Source: an uncultured Bacilli bacterium (GTDB lineage: Bacteria > Bacillota_I > Bacilli_A > RF39 > UBA660). Taken from it: a DNA stretch of 14,443 bases. The notes beneath the pieces are model-generated. The model was not told where the DNA came from, searched no databases, and saw only the letters and a program-made list of their open reading frames with translations. This document shows, in pieces, positions 12,870-14,443 of the stretch. The position numbers were made by a program, and so were the translations under genes. The DNA lies in NCBI GenBank assembly GCA_947588975.1, contig CANQAF010000032.1:1-14443 (forward strand), read 5' to 3'. Each line of letters starts with the position of its first letter. Position 1 is the stretch's first letter.

Positions 12870-14443
12870 ATGAAAGTAATCAAACGAGATGGACATATGG
12901 TAGACTATTGCCCAGAAAAAATAGAGGCTGCAATTGAAAAAGCCAACAAAGAGGTAGATGAAGAGGAACAAGCTTCTAGTACCCAAATTAAAAATATTAT
13001 TAAATATATTGAAAAATTAGGAAAAAAACGAATTTTAGTAGAAGATATCCAAGATATTATTGAAATGAAATTGATGTCAATTGGAAAATATGCACTTGCA
13101 AAAAAATACATTACATATCGTTATACAAGAGAATTAGTACGTAGAAGTAATACCACTGATCGTGCTATTAAAGAATTAATCGATGGAGAAAACGAATATT
13201 GGAATACCGAAAATTCTAATAAAAATGCTAAAGTAGTTACAACTCAAAGAGATTATTTAGCAGGTATTACAAGTACAGATATTACCAAAAGATTTTTACT
13301 TCCAGAAGATATTGTACAAGCACATGAAGATGGAATTATTCATTTCCATGATGCCGATTATTTTGCTCAAAATGCATTACATAACTGTGATTTGATTAAC
13401 TTAGAAGATATGCTTCAAAATGGAACCAATATCAATGGAGTTATGATTGAAAAACCACATAGATTCTTAACGGCAGTTACAATTGCTACTCAACTCATTA
13501 CTGCTGTTAACTCTAGTCAATATGGTGGATGTACCATTACATTAACGCATTTAGCACCTTTTGTTAGAGAAAGTTACAATCGCTATTTAAAAAAATATAA
13601 AGATAGAAAATTTAGTAAAGAAGATTGTGAAAAATACGCAAAAGAAGATTTAAAGAAAGAAGTTGTAGATGGGGTACAAACTTTCCAATATCAAATTAAT
13701 TCTATGACAACAACAAATGGACAATCTCCATTCTTAAGTGTATGTATGTATTTAGGGGAAACAGAAGAATATAAAGAAGAACTTGCGATGATTATAGAAG
13801 AAGTATTAAAACAACGTATTCAAGGTATGAAAAATGAAAAAGGTGTTTATATTACTCCAGCATTTCCAAAACTTTTATACGTGCTAGAAGAAGACAATAT
13901 TCATAAAAATTCTAAATACTACTATTTAACAAAATTAGCGGCTGAATGTACGGCAAAACGTATGGTGCCTGACTATATTTCTGAAAAAATTATGAAACAA
14001 TTAAAAATTGATAAAAACGGAAATGGTCAATGTTATCCATGTATGGGATGTCGTTCTTTCTTAACACCATATGTCGATGAAAATGGGAAGCCAAAATATT
14101 ATGGTAGATTTAATCAAGGCGTTGTAACGATTAACTTAGTCGACGTTGCTCTATCTTCTGATAAAGATATGGATGAATTCTGGAAAATATTTGATGAACG
14201 TTTGGAATTATGCCATAGAGCATTACAAATTAGACATAAAAGATTAAGTAAAGCAGTATCTGATGTAGCGCCAATCTTATGGCAATATGGTGCTTTAGCA
14301 CGTCTCAAAAAAGGAGAAAGCATTCATGAATTATTGCACCATGGATATTCTACTATTTCTTTAGGATATGCAGGTCTTTATGAATGTGTAAAATATATGA
14401 CAGGGCATAGCCATACTGATAATGGAAAAGGAAAAGAATTTGG
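12870..14443 (+). CDS. nrdD: Anaerobic (class III) ribonucleoside-triphosphate reductase, 3' truncated by window edge
   Basis: This glycyl-radical enzyme reduces ribonucleoside triphosphates to dNTPs without oxygen. The frame is open for 524 codons from ATG 12870 (AGGAGGT 6 bases upstream) to the window end. Residues about 1-92 form an ATP-cone allosteric domain, beginning MKVIKRDG and ending near YRYTRELVRR. The barrel domain follows, with IIHFHDADYF, NSSQYGGCT (Cys221, matching the T4 NrdD active-site Cys79) and CYPCMGCRSFL (Cys388, Cys391, Cys394, the last matching T4 Cys290). The C-terminal zinc site and radical glycine lie beyond the window and cannot be checked. Activation needs the radical-SAM protein NrdG, whose gene often follows nrdD. 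The promoter overlaps a control region shared with a divergent Crp/Fnr regulator, so oxygen- or redox-responsive control is plausible. Confidence 0.97.
   Translation, partial: MKVIKRDGHMVDYCPEKIEAAIEKANKEVDEEEQASSTQIKNIIKYIEKLGKKRILVEDIQDIIEMKLMSIGKYALAKKYITYRYTRELVRRSNTTDRAIKELIDGENEYWNTENSNKNAKVVTTQRDYLAGITSTDITKRFLLPEDIVQAHEDGIIHFHDADYFAQNALHNCDLINLEDMLQNGTNINGVMIEKPHRFLTAVTIATQLITAVNSSQYGGCTITLTHLAPFVRESYNRYLKKYKDRKFSKEDCEKYAKEDLKKEVVDGVQTFQYQINSMTTTNGQSPFLSVCMYLGETEEYKEELAMIIEEVLKQRIQGMKNEKGVYITPAFPKLLYVLEEDNIHKNSKYYYLTKLAAECTAKRMVPDYISEKIMKQLKIDKNGNGQCYPCMGCRSFLTPYVDENGKPKYYGRFNQGVVTINLVDVALSSDKDMDEFWKIFDERLELCHRALQIRHKRLSKAVSDVAPILWQYGALARLKKGESIHELLHHGYSTISLGYAGLYECVKYMTGHSHTDNGKGKEF

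Noticed and set aside
12905..13111. Minus-strand open frame within the nrdD ATP-cone
   Set aside because: It is antisense to a conserved domain. The plus strand encodes a clear NrdD start with AGGAGGT.
5798..13941. AGCGG pentamers (5798, 9288, 9966, 13937), the B. subtilis Chi sequence, near addBA
   Set aside because: Four plus-strand copies are about what chance would give in a window of this size and composition, and the Chi sequence of this organism is unknown.
14114..14323. Minus-strand open frame within nrdD
   Set aside because: It is a shadow of the conserved NrdD barrel; no start signal is seen.
1..14443. Mycoplasma/Spiroplasma genetic code (TGA as Trp)
   Set aside because: Trp codons in the genes are TGG, and addB ends with TGA overlapping the addA ATG, so the standard bacterial code applies.

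Overview
The window looks like ordinary chromosome from a low-GC, obligately or facultatively anaerobic member of the Bacillota (Firmicutes), possibly an Erysipelotrichia- or Clostridia-like gut bacterium. The reasons are the very AT-rich sequence, strong AGGAGG/GAGGTG ribosome-binding sites, the AddAB type of recombination nuclease, and an oxygen-sensitive class III ribonucleotide reductase (NrdD). Trp is written TGG, and TGA serves as a stop (addB), so the genetic code is the standard bacterial one, not the Mycoplasma code. The genus cannot be named from this sequence alone.

Layout: (1) 1-519, the 3' end of an unrecognised gene, followed by a hairpin terminator. (2) 608-3171, a two-gene operon for an ABC-2 exporter whose ATPase carries an N-terminal Cro/C1-type DNA-binding domain, so regulator and ATPase are one polypeptide; the second gene is the permease. 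(3) 3182-4180 on the minus strand, D-alanine--D-alanine ligase (ddl), convergent with the permease across a shared bidirectional terminator. (4) 4278-4832, a small HdeD/DUF308-type membrane protein divergent from ddl. (5) 4914-6671, a UvrD-family helicase resembling helicase IV. (6) 6701-12117, addB and addA with a 4-base overlap, together encoding the double-strand-break resection helicase/nuclease. (7) 12132-12761 on the minus strand, a Crp/Fnr-type regulator. (8) From 12870 past the window end, nrdD on the plus strand, divergent from the regulator.

How the genes fit together: the exporter, ddl and HdeD genes suggest an envelope or stress theme, but this is only proximity. The helicase and AddAB genes form a DNA repair block. 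The Crp/Fnr gene and nrdD share a compact control region with a 16-bp perfect palindrome and a 14-bp direct repeat at 33-bp spacing, so the regulator plausibly controls itself and anaerobic dNTP synthesis.

The most noteworthy items are that control region, the HTH-ABC fusion with its E-loop, and a recurring arrangement in which a -10 box lies only about 5-12 bases upstream of the Shine-Dalgarno sequence, predicting very short 5' leaders. I found no CRISPR array, insertion sequence, prophage, tRNA or rRNA. No intergenic gap exceeds about 110 bases.
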